15,174 nt of DNA from CAZAMI01 sp964627805. GTDB lineage: Archaea > Thermoproteota > Thermoprotei_A > Sulfolobales > NBVN01. The notes below the pieces were generated by a model. That model was not told the DNA's origin and did no database searches. It was given only the letters and a program-made list of their open reading frames with translations. Positions within the stretch are counted from its first letter, which is position 1; every line of letters starts with the position of its first letter. The position numbers were made by a program, and so were the translations under genes. The stretch spans positions 1-15,174 of the forward strand of contig CAZVLA010000050.1 in assembly GCA_964627805.1 (NCBI GenBank). Reading direction: 5' to 3'. Positions 14,738 to 15,174 of this stretch are shown here, piece by piece.

Positions 14738-14944
14738 TCATATAACCCTGTTAATAACGGTGACCTTAGTTACGTCACGTAACGTGCCGTGTTGGGGATC
14801 CACCCTCACGTCAAGGGCATAGTGGAGGGGGCTTAGCACGGGATCACCTGCACGGAACCCATTGACTCGTTTGAAAAGTGCGTTCGTTACCGTGTCGTGC
14901 TTCCGGGCGTGGTTAAGCGTCCCTGCGGGTTGCCTTGATTTTCT
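14738..14944 (-). other. Start-less 68-codon open frame behind moaC
   Basis: In the frame one base ahead of moaC, the minus strand stays open from 14944 to a TGA at 14738. It contains the protein-like DPVLSPLHYALDVRVDPQHG and LRDVTKVTVINRVI. No ATG, GTG or TTG occurs in its first 35 codons. The first candidate is GTG at 14839, preceded by AGGTGA at the same four-base spacing seen at cmr3, which would give a 33-residue product. It may be the remnant of a gene that lost its 5' end, a small real peptide or chance. No family is recognised. Confidence 0.25.
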
Positions 14945-15174
14945 TCACAACCCTTACGTTCCCTATCCGGGTTTCCGGGTATTGTCCTTGTTCGTCTTTC
15001 TCGTATTTCTTCACTACGTCCCATATGTTTAGCAGTGCGGTCATTACCCCGACTAGGGCTTCCATCTCCACGCCTGTCTTCGCCGTCGTCTTGACCGTTA
15101 CCTTGGCCTTGATTCCGTTGTCCAGTACCTCGTACTCTACCTTGACGTTCGTTATGGGTATGTTGTGTGCCATG
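14913..15174 (-). CDS. moaC: MoaC, cyclic pyranopterin monophosphate synthase (3' part)
   Basis: MoaC, with MoaA, converts GTP to cyclic pyranopterin monophosphate in molybdenum/tungsten cofactor synthesis. The visible 86 residues begin at HNIPIT, which aligns with the internal CHPIPIT segment of other MoaC proteins. They continue with KTTAKTGVEMEALVGV and NIWDVVKKYEKD, then GQYPETRI and VRVVKK. Glu36, Glu38, Asp52 and Lys55 of the visible part match the EME and D-x2-K active-site residues. The family is about 150-160 residues, so roughly 70 N-terminal residues lie beyond the right edge. The first visible Met is not a true start. It is transcribed toward the CRISPR-cas region and is unrelated to it in function. 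Tungsten or molybdenum enzymes are common in Thermoproteales. Confidence 0.93.
   Translation of the reverse strand, partial: MAHNIPITNVKVEYEVLDNGIKAKVTVKTTAKTGVEMEALVGVMTALLNIWDVVKKYEKDEQGQYPETRIGNVRVVKKIKATRRDA

Overview
The window looks like hyperthermophilic Thermoproteota (Crenarchaeota) DNA. The evidence is a crenarchaeal-type CRISPR repeat whose crRNA tag is ATTGAAAG, TATA-box promoters, GGTGA-type ribosome sites with GTG and TTG starts, a PaREP1-family protein (a family expanded in Thermoproteales) and an archaeal-looking MoaC. A Thermoproteales host such as Caldivirga or Vulcanisaeta is a guess, not a demonstration.

Layout. Positions 95-375 hold a short CRISPR array of five 25-bp repeats and four spacers. 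It is transcribed leftward from a leader that starts at 376. Positions 376-2107 contain no intact gene that I can defend. They do hold a clearly recognisable decayed ABC-transporter ATPase (about 791-1298), several hairpins and one unrecognised 80-codon frame. Positions 2117-13324 are one tightly packed rightward operon with gaps of 3 to about 15 nt: cmr4, cmr5, cmr1, cmr6, cas10 (cmr2), cmr3 and csx1. After a 360-bp gap with promoter-like and relic sequence comes a separately promoted ribbon-helix-helix/HEPN PaREP1 protein (13683-14207), then a possible one-helix membrane peptide. On the minus strand at the right edge is the 3' part of moaC.

How it works together. The operon encodes every subunit of a type III-B (Cmr) effector. 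Cmr4 is the backbone, with its target-RNA-cleaving Asp intact. Cmr5 is the small subunit and Cmr3 caps the crRNA tag end. Cmr6 and Cmr1 cap the other end. Cas10 has an HD motif, a four-Cys zinc site and an intact GGDD cyclase motif. Csx1 has a CARF motif and an intact HEPN R-x4-H site. The expected activity is crRNA-guided RNA cleavage plus cyclic-oligoadenylate synthesis, which would switch on Csx1 as a collateral ribonuclease. No Cas6, adaptation genes (cas1, cas2, cas4) or stand-alone ring nuclease are visible, so crRNA processing and spacer acquisition must come from elsewhere. Cmr1, Cmr5 and Csx1 are all much longer than the best-studied relatives, and these extensions are the most novel part of the system.
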